Counted from the stretch's first letter, positions 1-8,925 are shown. The stretch is DNA of 33,922 bases from Nonomuraea cypriaca (GCF_015645445.1 NZ_JADOGI010000111.1:1-33922); one strand, 5' to 3'. Notes: a model not told the origin generated them from the letters alone. Numbers and translations are program-made.

Positions 1-1389
1 GCCCAGGTCGAGCGGGGTCCAGGAGGTGAGGAAGGGGGCGGGGGCCCGGCGGGACGTGGCGAGCACGCCGACCCACTCGCGCCGGCCCAGAGCGGCCGTG
101 ATGGAGGACGGCACGGACACGGTGCCGCCGTAGTGGCGGTAGACGCCGTGGGCGGCGCAGCCGGTCAGGTATCCGATCTGTACGGCGTCGCGCCCGTACA
201 GGAAGCACGGCCGGCGCAGCCCCGCCCTTTTGAGGCGGGCGGCGACGGCGGGCGCGGCGGCGCGGGCGGCGCGGACGTCCCCGCCGTGCACGGCCAGGGT
301 TCTGGCCTGCACGGCGAAGTAGCCGAGCAGGCCGATGACGGCGAGCACCGCGGTGACCCGCCGCCGGCACAGCCGCACCACGCCCGCCGCGACGGGGAGC
401 GCGAGCAGGGCGTAGGCCGGCAGCAGGAAACGCGGGGCGGCGTAGCCGACGGTGAACAGGTAGGAGAAGGCGAGCGACAGGCCGCAGGCCAGGGCCGCCG
501 CGACGGCGCGCCGCCGGGCCGCGGCCACGCCGAGCGCCGCGAGCACCGGCACGGCCGCGAACCAGGCGGCCTGGGTGAGCGGCACTCCCCCGCAGTCGGC
601 GCCGAAGCGGCACAGCAGGGGGCCGTTCAGTGCGCGCAGGTGGTCGGGCAGGCTGAAGTGCGGGCCGGTCGCGTTCTCCGCCCCGGCGGCGTGCAGGCGC
701 GCCAGCGGCCCGCCGAACGTCCACAGCGCCTCGGCCAGCCACTGCCCCCAGCCGATCGCGAGCCCGGCCGCCGTGGCCAGCGGCAGGCGGGGGCGCCGGC
801 GCGCGATCCCGTACGCGAGCAGGGGCAGTGCCAGCCAGGTGGCGTCCATCGGGCGCAGCAGGGAGGCCGCCGCGAACGCCGCCACCACCCCGGCCGTCGC
901 CGCCCGGGGCTTAAACCGCGTCTCGGCCAGGCAGGCCAGGCCGACGCCGGCGACGCCGCTGTAGGCGACCCACATGTTGGGCATGGCCGCGTTGGCGTAC
1001 AGCAGCGACAGCCACAGGCCGGCGAACAGGGCGGCGGCGAGCGGCGCCACGGCCGCGGTCCGCAACCGGATCCACGGCAGGTAGGCCAGGAACAGCGCGA
1101 CGCCCGACAGCAGGCTGAGGTAGACGCGGATGGCGCTCACCGACGGGGTGAACGCCGCGACGGGGGCCACCAGCAGCTGGACTCCGCGGGCGCGTGGCGC
1201 GGTGTACTCGGCGGCGGGGATTCCGCGGGCCACCTGGCTGATGTACACGCTCTCGTCCCAGCCGAGCCCGATCCCGGCGGTCAGCGCCAGCTGGAGCGCG
1301 GTGAAGACGGACGCCACCAGCGCCAGCGCCACCTGCGGCCGGTGCGTGCCGATCCAGGCCCGCGCGCGCCCGGCCGTGATCTCGTCCAT
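1..1389 (-). CDS. Polytopic membrane protein, GT-C glycosyltransferase-like (C-terminus beyond window)
   Basis: An uninterrupted minus-strand reading frame runs from an ATG at 1389 to the window edge: 463 residues without a stop, so the C-terminus is missing. A short N-terminal tail (MDEITAGRARAWIGTHRP) leads into a first membrane helix, then the loop motif GLGWDESVYISQVARG, followed by about ten alternating hydrophobic segments and a soluble C-terminal part that includes CFLYGRDAVQIGYLTGC. An acidic WDE motif in the first outer loop, on a multi-spanning scaffold, is the layout of GT-C glycosyltransferases (ArnT/PMT/mannosyltransferase type), which use polyprenyl-phosphate sugars at the outer face of the membrane. 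That assignment is fold-level inference; substrate unknown. It is transcribed away from the esterase gene at 1636, leaving a 246-bp divergent intergenic region in which I see no clear operator. Confidence 0.75.
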   Translation of the reverse strand, partial: MDEITAGRARAWIGTHRPQVALALVASVFTALQLALTAGIGLGWDESVYISQVARGIPAAEYTAPRARGVQLLVAPVAAFTPSVSAIRVYLSLLSGVALFLAYLPWIRLRTAAVAPLAAALFAGLWLSLLYANAAMPNMWVAYSGVAGVGLACLAETRFKPRAATAGVVAAFAAASLLRPMDATWLALPLLAYGIARRRPRLPLATAAGLAIGWGQWLAEALWTFGGPLARLHAAGAENATGPHFSLPDHLRALNGPLLCRFGADCGGVPLTQAAWFAAVPVLAALGVAAARRRAVAAALACGLSLAFSYLFTVGYAAPRFLLPAYALLALPVAAGVVRLCRRRVTAVLAVIGLLGYFAVQARTLAVHGGDVRAARAAAPAVAARLKRAGLRRPCFLYGRDAVQIGYLTGCAAHGVYRHYGGTVSVPSSITAALGRREWVGVLATSRRAPAPFLTSWTPLDLG

Positions 1390-1635
1390 GCCTGTCACGC
1401 TACGGAGGGTGACGTCAGGGGCTGTTCAGGTCACGGTCGGCGGCGCGCATTCCTTGGGCGGGTTCGCGGGGTGCGCCCGGTCGCGCCGAGCGGCCTGGCA
1501 CGGCTCGGCCGGCGGGTCCTGCGCGACGCCGGTGTTCACCCCGTGCGCGAGATGGGTGCGCCGCGCCGTTGCGGGAACTCCGTACGAGGCCGTCTGGGCG
1601 CACACTGTGAGGAGGACGGCGGGCGGGGGACGACG

Positions 1636-2583
1636 ATGGCCAGAGTGATGATCATCCTGGTTCTGGTGGCGCTGCTGGCCGCCGCGGGCTGCGGCGGCGT
1701 GCCGCCCCGGCCGGCGGCGCCCGCGCAGGTCTCCCCCACCGGCGGCTGCGCCACGCGGGAGCGGCTGGAGCCCGGCCGCCACCGGCTGTCCTTCGGCGGG
1801 CTGACGCGCCGGTACCTGCTGTCGGTGCCCGCCGGCGGCGGCCCGCACCCCGTCGTGCTCGATCTGCACGGGCTCGGCTCCACCGCCGCCGAGCAGAGCG
1901 CCTACAGCCGGCTGGCCGAACAGGGTTCGCGGCGCGGCTACGTCGTGGCCACCCCGCAGGCCGCCGAGGGGCGTATCGGCTGGGCGCTGCCCGGCATGGG
2001 CGGCCCGGACGACGCCGGGTTCCTGGCCGCGCTGCTCGACCGGCTCGAACAGGGCCTGTGCGTGGACCGGCGGCGGGAGTTCGCCGCCGGCATGTCCTAC
2101 GGCGCCGGCCTGGCCACCGCCCTGGTGTGCGCCCTGGACGGCCGTCTGGCGGGCGTCGCCGCGGTGGCCGGACTCAACATCGTGCGCCCCTGCCCCGGCG
2201 CCTACCCCACGACGATCGTCGCCTTCCACGGCACCGCCGACCGTATCGTCCCCTACGACGGCGGCCACCCGTTCCGCGACGCGACCGGCGACGTGCGCGC
2301 CCTGGCGGACCTGGTGGTGCTCGCGCCGGTGGAGAGCAGCGCCGACGGGTGGGCGCGCACGCTCGGCTGCACCGGCCGCAGCACCACCGGTCTCGGCGAG
2401 CGGGTACGGCTGCGCGGCTGGAAGAGCTGCCCCGGCCGGGCCACGTTGCGCCTGTACACGGTCGGCGGTGGCGGCCACACCTGGCCGGGCCCCATTGAGG
2501 TGCCGCGGCTCGGCGACACCGTACGCGACCTGGACGCCACCGCGGTCATCCTCGATACCTTCGACGGGGCGCCGTCCCGGTGA
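1636..2583 (+). CDS. Secreted lipoprotein esterase, PHB-depolymerase/feruloyl-esterase (LpqC-like) family
   Basis: A 315-residue alpha/beta hydrolase predicted to be exported and lipid-anchored. The N-terminus MARVMIILVLVALLAAAGC is a lipoprotein signal peptide with acceptor Cys19. The catalytic triad is visible: Ser154 in GMSYG, Asp202 in FHGTADRIVPYDGG and His281 in GGGHTWPG; the oxyanion region is DLHGLGS. This arrangement is that of the carbohydrate esterase / PHB depolymerase group (COG3509), which cleaves short acyl or aryl esters. The start is the ATG with GGGGA 5 bases upstream; the same frame is open much further upstream, but that part is only the antisense of the membrane-protein gene. 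The next gene starts 24 bases after the stop, so the two hydrolases probably share a transcript. Substrate unknown. Confidence 0.85.
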   Translation: MARVMIILVLVALLAAAGCGGVPPRPAAPAQVSPTGGCATRERLEPGRHRLSFGGLTRRYLLSVPAGGGPHPVVLDLHGLGSTAAEQSAYSRLAEQGSRRGYVVATPQAAEGRIGWALPGMGGPDDAGFLAALLDRLEQGLCVDRRREFAAGMSYGAGLATALVCALDGRLAGVAAVAGLNIVRPCPGAYPTTIVAFHGTADRIVPYDGGHPFRDATGDVRALADLVVLAPVESSADGWARTLGCTGRSTTGLGERVRLRGWKSCPGRATLRLYTVGGGGHTWPGPIEVPRLGDTVRDLDATAVILDTFDGAPSR

Positions 2584-2607
2584 CAGGGGCGGCTACCCTT
2601 GTCGGTC

Positions 2608-3939
2608 ATGAGTCAGGTGGGACAGGTGGCGGCCCGCGCGCTGCTGCGCAGGGTGGCCGTCGAGCAGGCCGAGTGCAGGGTGCCGTCGCTGACGGCGGCC
2701 GTCGTCCGTGACGGGCGGATGGCGTGGTTCGGCGGCCGCGGCCGCGTCGGCGGGGCTGCGCCCACGGCCGCCACCCAGTACCGGCTGGGATCGATCACCA
2801 AGAGCATGGTCGCCGTCGTCGTCATGCGGTTGCGTGACGAGGGCGCCCTCGCCCTGACCGACCCGCTGGAGGCGCACCTGCCCGGCACGCCGCTCGGGCA
2901 TCTGACCATCGCCCAGTTGCTGTCGCACACCTCCGGGCTGACCGCCGAACCGCCCACCGCCTGGTGGGAACGCACCCCCGGCGTGCCCGCCGCCGACCTG
3001 CTCGCGCGGGTGGGCCCGCAGGAGCTCAGGCACCGGCCGGGGCGGCGTTTCCACTACTCCAACGTCGGTTTCGCCGTCCTCGGCGAGCTCGCCGGCCGGC
3101 TGCGCGGCACCACATGGCTGAAGGCGCTGCGCGCCGAGGTGCTCGACCCGCTCGGCATGGACGGCACCACGCCGCGCCCGCGCGCCCCGCACGCCACCGG
3201 TTACGCCGTGCACCCGTGGGCCGACGTCGTGCTGACCGAGCCGGAGCACGACGCCGACGCGATGGGCCCGGCCGGGCAGCTGTGGTCCACCCCGCACGAC
3301 CTGGCCCGCTGGGCGGCGTTCCTCGGCGGTGACACCGGCGGTGTGCTCAGCCCGGACACGCTCGCCGAGATGCGTGAACCCGCCGGTGTGGACGACGGCG
3401 ACGCCTGGACCGGCGGGTTCGGCCTCGGCCTGCAGCTGGCCCGGACGGGTGGGCGCCGTCTGGCCGGGCACAGCGGGTCCATGCCCGGGTTCCTGGCCAC
3501 GGTGTGGGCCGAGCCGGGTGACGGGGTGGGGGTGCTGTTCATGGCCAACACCACCTCCGGGATGAGCGGCACGCTGCTGACCGACCTGCTCGACATCCTC
3601 GACGAGCACGAGCCGCGGCTGCCCGGCGAATGGCGGCCCGTCCCGGCCGATCCGGGGCTGCTCGCGCTGACGGGGCTGTGGCACTGGGGGCCCAAGCCGT
3701 ACGCGCTGCGGCTGCTGCCCGATCGCGGCCTGTCGCTGGAGCCGGTGGGCGGCGGGGGGCGCGCCTCACGGTTCGTGCCGCAGGACGACGGGACGTGGCT
3801 GGGGCTGGACGGCTACTACGCCGGGGAGACGCTGCGGGTCTCGCCCGACCACCTGGACCTCAACACGTTCGTCTTCACCCGCGAGCCCTACGATCCGGCC
3901 GCGCCGGTGCCGGGCGGGGTGAGCGGCTGGCACGCCTGA
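2608..3939 (+). CDS. Serine hydrolase of the beta-lactamase (class C/PBP4*) family
   Basis: This 443-residue protein has the three signature elements of the penicillin-binding-protein/class C beta-lactamase fold: SxxK as S62-I-T-K65, YxN as Y150-S-N, and HSG at residue 288 (AGHSGSMPGF). There is no signal peptide, so it probably acts in the cytoplasm as an esterase, peptidase or amidase rather than as a beta-lactamase. The C-terminal ~110 residues after the HSG motif form an extra domain common in actinomycete members. A TTG at 2599, with GGGGCGG six bases ahead, is an alternative start that adds three residues. It lies 24 bases downstream of the lipoprotein esterase and is probably cotranscribed. 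Substrate is not predictable. Confidence 0.85.
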   Translation: MSQVGQVAARALLRRVAVEQAECRVPSLTAAVVRDGRMAWFGGRGRVGGAAPTAATQYRLGSITKSMVAVVVMRLRDEGALALTDPLEAHLPGTPLGHLTIAQLLSHTSGLTAEPPTAWWERTPGVPAADLLARVGPQELRHRPGRRFHYSNVGFAVLGELAGRLRGTTWLKALRAEVLDPLGMDGTTPRPRAPHATGYAVHPWADVVLTEPEHDADAMGPAGQLWSTPHDLARWAAFLGGDTGGVLSPDTLAEMREPAGVDDGDAWTGGFGLGLQLARTGGRRLAGHSGSMPGFLATVWAEPGDGVGVLFMANTTSGMSGTLLTDLLDILDEHEPRLPGEWRPVPADPGLLALTGLWHWGPKPYALRLLPDRGLSLEPVGGGGRASRFVPQDDGTWLGLDGYYAGETLRVSPDHLDLNTFVFTREPYDPAAPVPGGVSGWHA

Positions 3940-3949
3940 GCGCCGCCCG

Positions 3950-4108
3950 CGGCGAACCGACGGCGTCCGCCGGCGCGGCCGCCGTCGTGATGACGGCAAC
4001 GATGGAGGCGCGGTGCTCCGCGCGCATCCACACGGTGGCGTCGAGGTACACGCTCGAACGTTTACCTGACGCGATCAGCGCGCTCGTGTCGAGAATGCGG
4101 CCTTGCAT
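3950..4108 (-). pseudogene. Truncated PIN-domain (VapC-like) gene remnant
   Basis: Reading on the minus strand from an ATG at 4108 gives MQGRILDTSALIASGK, then SSVYLDATVWMRAEH and a hydrophobic stretch. This resembles the first ~45 residues of a PIN-domain nuclease: a beta strand ending in the first metal-binding Asp (ILDTSALIA), followed by an amphipathic helix. After that the similarity stops, and the frame runs antisense into the end of the serine hydrolase; the remaining ~90 residues and the other catalytic acidic residues are absent. No antitoxin is recognisable upstream. It is a dead 5' fragment by my reading; the family match is by eye. Confidence 0.45.
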
Positions 4109-4182
4109 GCGCCGGCCCCTGGTCAGGCGCGTGGGCGGCCGGCTCGGCCGGTGCCGCCATTTTCACTTTATAGCAGATCCGT

Positions 4183-4198
4183 GCGCCTCATGAGGCGC
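4183..4198. promoter_or_regulatory. 16-bp perfect palindrome in the rph promoter region
   Basis: GCGCCTCATGAGGCGC is a perfect palindrome 60 bases before the rph start codon. A possible -10 (CATACT, 4211-4216) lies downstream, which would place the palindrome over the -35 region, so it could be a repressor operator. I do not see the 19-bp rifamycin-associated element (RAE) known from some actinomycete rif-inactivation genes. Confidence 0.4.
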
Positions 4199-4258
4199 CG
4201 GAAAGTGCTTCATACTTGCGCGTTGCGAACCGACCCGACGAATGATGGAGCAACGACA

Positions 4259-6865
4259 TTGGGTTACGTGCTGGGTTTCGCGCACATCGACTTGACGAAT
4301 GCCGCGGACGTCGGAGGAAAGGGGGTGCACCTGGGTGAGCTCTCGCGGATCGATGGCATCCGCGTGCCGGACGGTTTCTGCGTCACGACGGACGCCTTCC
4401 AGCGGGTCGTGGCCGAGGCGCCGTCGATCGACGCTCAGCTTGACCTGCTGTCGCGCGTGAAACCGGACGACCGCGCGGCGATCTCCACCTTGAGCGCCGA
4501 TATCCGCCGCGTCATCGAAGGCGTCGCGGTGCCCGACGATCTTGTGGCGGCGATCAGCGAATCGCTCGCCCGGCTCGGGGAGCAGGCCTCCTACGCGGTG
4601 CGTTCCAGTGCGACGGCCGAGGACCTGCCGACCGCGTCCTTCGCCGGCCAGCAGGACTCGTACCTGAACCTCGTTGGCCTGGAGGCGATCCTCCGGCACG
4701 TCCGGCGGTGCTGGGCCTCGCTGTTCACCGAGCGGGCAGTGACCTACCGGCGCCGTAACGGCTTTGACGACCGGAAGGTACGGATGGCCGTGGTCGTACA
4801 GCAGATGGTGTTCCCGGACGCGGCCGGGATGCTCTTCACCGCGGACCCCGTGACCTCGAACCGGAAGATCGCCACCGTGGAAGCCGGTTGGGGGCTCGGC
4901 GAGGCGCTGGTCGCCGGTCTGGTCGCCGGGGACGTCTACACGGTGCGCGACGACCAGGTCGTCACCACAGCGGTCGCCACCAAGCCGCGGTTCGTCCAGG
5001 CGTCGCCGGGAGGCGGTACCCGGGACGCGCCGATCGAGCCGCAGCGGCAGAGGCAGCCGGCTCTGACGGATGCGCAAGCCGTGCGCCTGGTGCGGCTGGG
5101 CCGGCGCATCGAAGCGCACTTCGGCCGGCCCCAGGACATCGAATGGTGCCTGGCCGGCGACGACTTCCACATCGTCCAGAGCCGGCCGATCACCACCCTG
5201 TTCCCCATCCCCACGACCGATGACCAGGAGAACCACGTCTACGTCTCCGTCGGTCACCAGCAGATGATGACCGACGCGATGAAGCCGCTGGGGCTCTCCC
5301 TGTGGCAGCTGACGACCCCACGGCCGATGCCCGAGGCGGGCGGACGGTTGTTCGTCGACGTGGCCCCCGTCCTGGCGACGGCCGCGGGTCGCGCGAACCT
5401 CCTCGGGACGCTGGGGAAGTCCGACCCGCTGATTCGGGACGCGCTGCAGGCCGTCCTCGACCGCGGCGACTTCCTCCGCTCGCGTCCGGACGAGAATCCC
5501 GGCGCCGCACCCGCCGGTGACTCACCCGCCCCGATCGAGACCGATCCGGCCGTCGTCACCCAGCTGATCCGGCACAGTCAGGCGTCCGTCGCCACCCTGC
5601 GGCGCGAGATCCGGAGTCTCTCCGGGCCGGCGCTGCTCGACTTCGTTCTGGCCGACATCGCCGAGCTGAAGCGTGTCCTGTTCAGTCCGCGGAGCCACCA
5701 GGCGATCATGGCGGGGATGGAGGCGGCCTGGTGGCTCAATGACCACCTCGAGGAGTGGCTGGGCGAGAAGAACGCGGCCGACGCGCTCACGCGATCCGTC
5801 CCCTGCAACGTCACATCGGAGATGGGGCTGGCGCTCCTCGACGTCGCGGACACGATCCGGCCGCACGCGGACGTCGTGGCGTTCCTGCACCGCGTCGTGG
5901 AGGAACGCCGGGAGGGCGACGGTTTCCTGAACGAGCTGGCCGGGCTGGCCGGCGGGCGGGAGGCACGTGACGCCGTCCGGGGCTTCCTCGAGGAGTACGG
6001 CATGCGCTGCGCGGGCGAGATCGACATCACCAGAACGCGCTGGAGCGAGCGTCCCGCCACGCTCGTGCCCACCATCCTGGGCAACGTCAAGAACTTCGAG
6101 CCGGGCGCCGGCAAGCGACACTTCGAACAAGGACGCCAAGAGTCACGACGGAAAGAACAGGAACTGCTGACGCGATTGCGTGCCCTGCCCGGCGGGGAGC
6201 AGAAGGCCGAGGAGACCAAGCGGATGATCGACCGCGTCCGCACCTTCGCCGGATACCGGGAGTACCCCAAATACGGCATGGTCAGCCGCTATTTCGCCTA
6301 CAAGCAGGCGTTGCTGCGGGAAGCCGATCGCCTCGTCCGGTCCGGCACGCTGCGCGAGAAAGAAGACATCTTCTTCCTCCGTTTCCAGGAGTTGCAAGAG
6401 GTCGTGCGCACCGGCGACGTGGACGCCGAACTCATTGTGGAAAGGCGGGAGGCGTTCCGGTCGTATGAGGCGCTCACACCGCCCCGGGTCTTCACCTCGG
6501 ACGGCGAGACCATCACCGGCCGGTATCGGCGTGAGGACGCCCCGCCCGGCGCGCTGGCCGGCCTCCCGGTCTCGGCCGGGACCGTCGAGGGCCGCGCCCG
6601 TGTCGTCATGGACATGGCGCGGGCCGACCTTGAGGCGGGCGACATCCTGGTCACCGCCTTCACCGACCCCAGCTGGACCCCGCTGTTCGTCGCCGTCGCC
6701 GGACTGGTGACGGAGGTGGGCGGCCTGATGACGCACGGGGCGGTGATCGCGCGGGAGTACGGCCTGCCGGCCGTCGTGGGTGTGGAGCAGGCCACCCGGC
6801 TGATCCGGGACGGGCAGCGGATCCGCGTTCACGGAACCGACGGGTACGTCCAGATCCTCGCCTGA
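4259..6865 (+). CDS. rph: Rifamycin-inactivating phosphotransferase (RPH)
   Basis: An 868-residue dikinase-type enzyme that moves the beta-phosphate of ATP to the ansa-bridge hydroxyl (C21) of rifamycins, with AMP and phosphate as the other products, giving resistance. Domains by comparison with characterised RPH: N-terminal ATP-grasp (about 1-315, GGKGVHLGELSRI near the start, AVRSSATAEDLPTASFAGQQ), central rifamycin-binding domain (about 325-755, EYPKYGMVSRYFAYKQALLR), and C-terminal swivelling His domain with catalytic His826 in GGLMTHGAVIAREYGLPAVVGV-type context. Length and His position match the Listeria enzyme (His825). PEP synthase is the alternative, but the central region is RPH-like. 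The TTG start is chosen because GGAG (4246-4249) lies 9 bases upstream and the encoded protein begins as family members do; the frame is open further upstream but without family similarity. Confidence 0.9.
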   Translation: MGYVLGFAHIDLTNAADVGGKGVHLGELSRIDGIRVPDGFCVTTDAFQRVVAEAPSIDAQLDLLSRVKPDDRAAISTLSADIRRVIEGVAVPDDLVAAISESLARLGEQASYAVRSSATAEDLPTASFAGQQDSYLNLVGLEAILRHVRRCWASLFTERAVTYRRRNGFDDRKVRMAVVVQQMVFPDAAGMLFTADPVTSNRKIATVEAGWGLGEALVAGLVAGDVYTVRDDQVVTTAVATKPRFVQASPGGGTRDAPIEPQRQRQPALTDAQAVRLVRLGRRIEAHFGRPQDIEWCLAGDDFHIVQSRPITTLFPIPTTDDQENHVYVSVGHQQMMTDAMKPLGLSLWQLTTPRPMPEAGGRLFVDVAPVLATAAGRANLLGTLGKSDPLIRDALQAVLDRGDFLRSRPDENPGAAPAGDSPAPIETDPAVVTQLIRHSQASVATLRREIRSLSGPALLDFVLADIAELKRVLFSPRSHQAIMAGMEAAWWLNDHLEEWLGEKNAADALTRSVPCNVTSEMGLALLDVADTIRPHADVVAFLHRVVEERREGDGFLNELAGLAGGREARDAVRGFLEEYGMRCAGEIDITRTRWSERPATLVPTILGNVKNFEPGAGKRHFEQGRQESRRKEQELLTRLRALPGGEQKAEETKRMIDRVRTFAGYREYPKYGMVSRYFAYKQALLREADRLVRSGTLREKEDIFFLRFQELQEVVRTGDVDAELIVERREAFRSYEALTPPRVFTSDGETITGRYRREDAPPGALAGLPVSAGTVEGRARVVMDMARADLEAGDILVTAFTDPSWTPLFVAVAGLVTEVGGLMTHGAVIAREYGLPAVVGVEQATRLIRDGQRIRVHGTDGYVQILA

Positions 6866-6901
6866 GTCGCCGGGCTCCCCCACGGGCACGGCGTTCGCGG
6901 T

Positions 6902-6928
6902 GCCGGTTGGCCGGACCGGCCAACCGGC
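6902..6928 (+). terminator. GC-rich hairpin after rph
   Basis: GCCGGTTGGCCGG, a single A, then its exact reverse complement: a 27-base perfect inverted repeat starting 37 bases after the rph stop. No U-tract follows, which is common for actinomycete terminators. It could instead be a protein-binding site, but its position at a gene end favours termination. Confidence 0.55.
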
Positions 6929-7098
6929 GACGGCAGCGCGATCCAACGGCTGCGCGGGTCCCGGTCGAGGTAACGTGGACACCAGGCGCCGCCGCCACCC
7001 ACGCGCAGCCGGCACGGTCTAGTGCCGTGGCCGGCATCGGGCCGGTGGTGGCCTTGCGTCGGGCACAGATGACCAGCGACTATCCGGACGGCCGGTCC

Positions 7099-8052
7099 TC
7101 AGCCCGCGGTCTTGGTCTTGATGAGCGGCGCGTCCCGCGACAGCTCCCGGAACCCGACGCTGTAGTACAGCCCGCGCGCCTTGGGATGCCCCGGCGCACC
7201 CAGGCAGGCGACCGTCATGTGAGTGGCCCCGGCCGCCCGCGCCAGACGCATCCCGTGCAGGAGCATCGCCCTTGCCAGCCCCCGACGCCGGTAGTCCGGA
7301 TGTGTCCCGACCGGCTCGAACTCAGCGGTCTTGTTCGCCTCGTCGAGCCACATGATCGTCGAGGATGCCATCGTTGCGTCCGGCGCCTCCACCAGGATGT
7401 GCAGGTCGCCGCGATACGCCGCCGTCCGCCGGACGCCCTGGTAGCTCTCGGCCGTGTACGGCGAGGGAGCCCAGGCGTCCAGATGGGCCTGGACCGCGGC
7501 CTTGGGCCCGGCCTCCTCGGCGGTGCGGAACCGGAATCCGTCCGGCAGCACCGGCTGTTCCACGTCGGTGAGGTCCCGCCCGTTGAGCTGGGTCCAGGAC
7601 CCGGTGTCGCCGAGCGCGGCCGGGTCGGTCACATAGCCGTGCGCCGCCCATCGCTTCAGGGCGAACTCATCGGCGGCGCCCGGCAGCACCGTACGCTCAA
7701 GGCCCGCCGCCGTGCCGTCGTACCAGTCGATCACCTCGTCAATCAGCCCGGCGTGGCCGGGATGAACCTGATACGCCAGATAGGCGCCGGTGACGTCCTT
7801 CACCGACCCGTCGTTCCGCCTCACCTGGTGCGGAGGATGGGCCCACCCCCACGCCACCAGATCCCCGCCGGAGAACCACAGCCGGCGCCGCCAGCTCGCG
7901 CCGTCGCCGGCGTGCCCCTTGCCCCAGTTCCAGGCCAGCTCGCCGTACGACGCGTCGCTGTTCACCAGGTCCGGGCGCATGGCGGTGACACGCTGCGCCA
8001 GACCCTGCATGAGCTGCACGTCCGCAGCGGTCACAAGCTCGAAGCTCGTCAC
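7099..8052 (-). CDS. GNAT-family N-acetyltransferase
   Basis: A 317-residue protein with a C-terminal GNAT domain: the acetyl-CoA-binding motif A is EPVGTHPDYRRRGLARAML, followed by ATHMTVACLGAPGHPKARGLYYSVGF (motif B and the final strands). The N-terminal half (ELAWNWGKGHAGDGASWRRR, GGDLVAWGWA) looks like a degenerate second GNAT domain, as in other tandem-GNAT actinomycete proteins. The substrate is unknown. I chose the GTG at 8052 (TSFELVTAADVQLMQGLAQ follows). The frame stays open to 8196, but that upstream part is basic and does not resemble a family N-terminus. No strong ribosome-binding site is visible. Together with rph it is separated by 233 bases with the hairpin between convergent genes. 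Confidence 0.8.
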   Translation of the reverse strand: MTSFELVTAADVQLMQGLAQRVTAMRPDLVNSDASYGELAWNWGKGHAGDGASWRRRLWFSGGDLVAWGWAHPPHQVRRNDGSVKDVTGAYLAYQVHPGHAGLIDEVIDWYDGTAAGLERTVLPGAADEFALKRWAAHGYVTDPAALGDTGSWTQLNGRDLTDVEQPVLPDGFRFRTAEEAGPKAAVQAHLDAWAPSPYTAESYQGVRRTAAYRGDLHILVEAPDATMASSTIMWLDEANKTAEFEPVGTHPDYRRRGLARAMLLHGMRLARAAGATHMTVACLGAPGHPKARGLYYSVGFRELSRDAPLIKTKTAG

Positions 8053-8177
8053 AATGCGCCACTGTGTCAGAACTCCGCAAAGCCGTCGAACCGTTTTCCG
8101 GCGCCGCCGATCGCGGCAGTCAGCAGCACGACGCGCGAAGCGGACACTCCAGCGGGTGGGGTGAGGCGTCCGGGGAG

Positions 8178-8432
8178 CTATGCCGCGCGCAGCCACGCCC
8201 GCAGGACGGCGAAGTCGGCCTCGGCGAGCCCGCGACGGGGATCGACGCGATGCAGCAGGGCGCGTCCTTCGTGGTGGGCCGACACCCAGGCCCGGTCGAG
8301 GCCGGTGATCTCGTCGTCGACCCAGGCGAAGGAGCGCCCGGCCGCCCGGCCGACGACGGCGCGGGTCTTGCCGTGCAGTCCGTGCCGCGCGTCCCGGACG
8401 TCGAGGAAGAGCAGGGGTCGCCGGCCGGTCAC
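8178..8432 (-). pseudogene. HAD-like hydrolase gene with a large internal deletion
   Basis: The 84-residue frame (GTG at 8432) begins RRPLLFLDV, the usual N-terminal strand of small actinomycete HAD-like proteins, where LDVDG normally follows. It then passes directly to LHGKTRAVVGRAAGRSFAWV and DDEITGLDRAWVSAHH, which is the usual C-terminal third of those proteins (WVDDE, then RALLHRVDPRRGLAEADFAVL). About 80-100 central residues, including the motif II/III region, are missing, while the reading frame is kept. A short protein could still be made, but it would lack most of the active site. The family assignment is from memory of the family pattern. Confidence 0.6.
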
Positions 8433-8495
8433 GGCTTCACGATAGCCGCTCGGGCGTCGCGGCGACCGCCCGCCAAACGATGCGTCGCCTGGCGG

Positions 8496-8924
8496 TCAGA
8501 CCCGCGCCGTGGGCGGCTCGCCGGCGATCACGGCGACGGCCTCGACCTCGACGAGCTGGGAGTCGTAGCCGAGCACCGTCACTCCGAGCAGGGTGCTGGG
8601 CACGTCGTGCCCGCCCATGTACTCCCGGTACACCTCCCACGCCGTGACCAGGTCGCGCTGCCGGGAGGAGGCCACGTACACGGTGGTCTTGACGACGTCG
8701 GCCAGCGACGCGCCCGCGCCCTCCAGCGCCGTCACGAGATTGCGCATCACCTGGTGGGCCTGGCCGGCGTAGTCGCCGATCGCGACGGTCTCGCCGTGGA
8801 GATCGAGGGGACACGCCCCGGCCACCCAGATGGAGCGCACGGGCGCGTCGGCGACCGCGGCGTAGGCGTAGTCGACGCGCTCGGTCAGCCGGTCGTTACG
8901 GATCAATCGGACGCCGGTGCTCAT
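8496..8924 (-). CDS. RidA/YjgF-family protein
   Basis: A 142-residue member of the RidA (YER057c/UK114) family of trimeric enamine/imine deaminases, which remove reactive intermediates of PLP enzymes. Recognisable parts: VWVAGACPL-type strand (SIWVAGACPLDLHGETVAIG), GQAHQVMRNLVTALEGAGAS, DVVKTTVYVAS, and the closing strand VEVEAVAVIAG. It lacks the archetypal terminal CxR arginine signature in an obvious form, so it may be one of the non-deaminase subgroups. The ATG is preceded by GGGAG with 6 bases of spacing, and sits one base after the stop of the 59-codon ORF upstream, so translation is probably coupled. It is divergent from the MarR gene at 9158, which likely controls it. Confidence 0.85.
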   Translation of the reverse strand: MSTGVRLIRNDRLTERVDYAYAAVADAPVRSIWVAGACPLDLHGETVAIGDYAGQAHQVMRNLVTALEGAGASLADVVKTTVYVASSRQRDLVTAWEVYREYMGGHDVPSTLLGVTVLGYDSQLVEVEAVAVIAGEPPTARV

Positions 8925-8925
8925 G

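Noticed and set aside
133..1635. Long plus-strand open frame continuous with the esterase
   Set aside because: It is the antisense of the membrane-protein gene. Its composition is Arg/Gly/Gln-rich, and the true esterase start has a lipoprotein signal at 1636.
1426..2478. Minus-strand 350-codon open frame opposite the esterase
   Set aside because: Shadow frame caused by high GC; no domain features, while the plus strand has a full catalytic triad.
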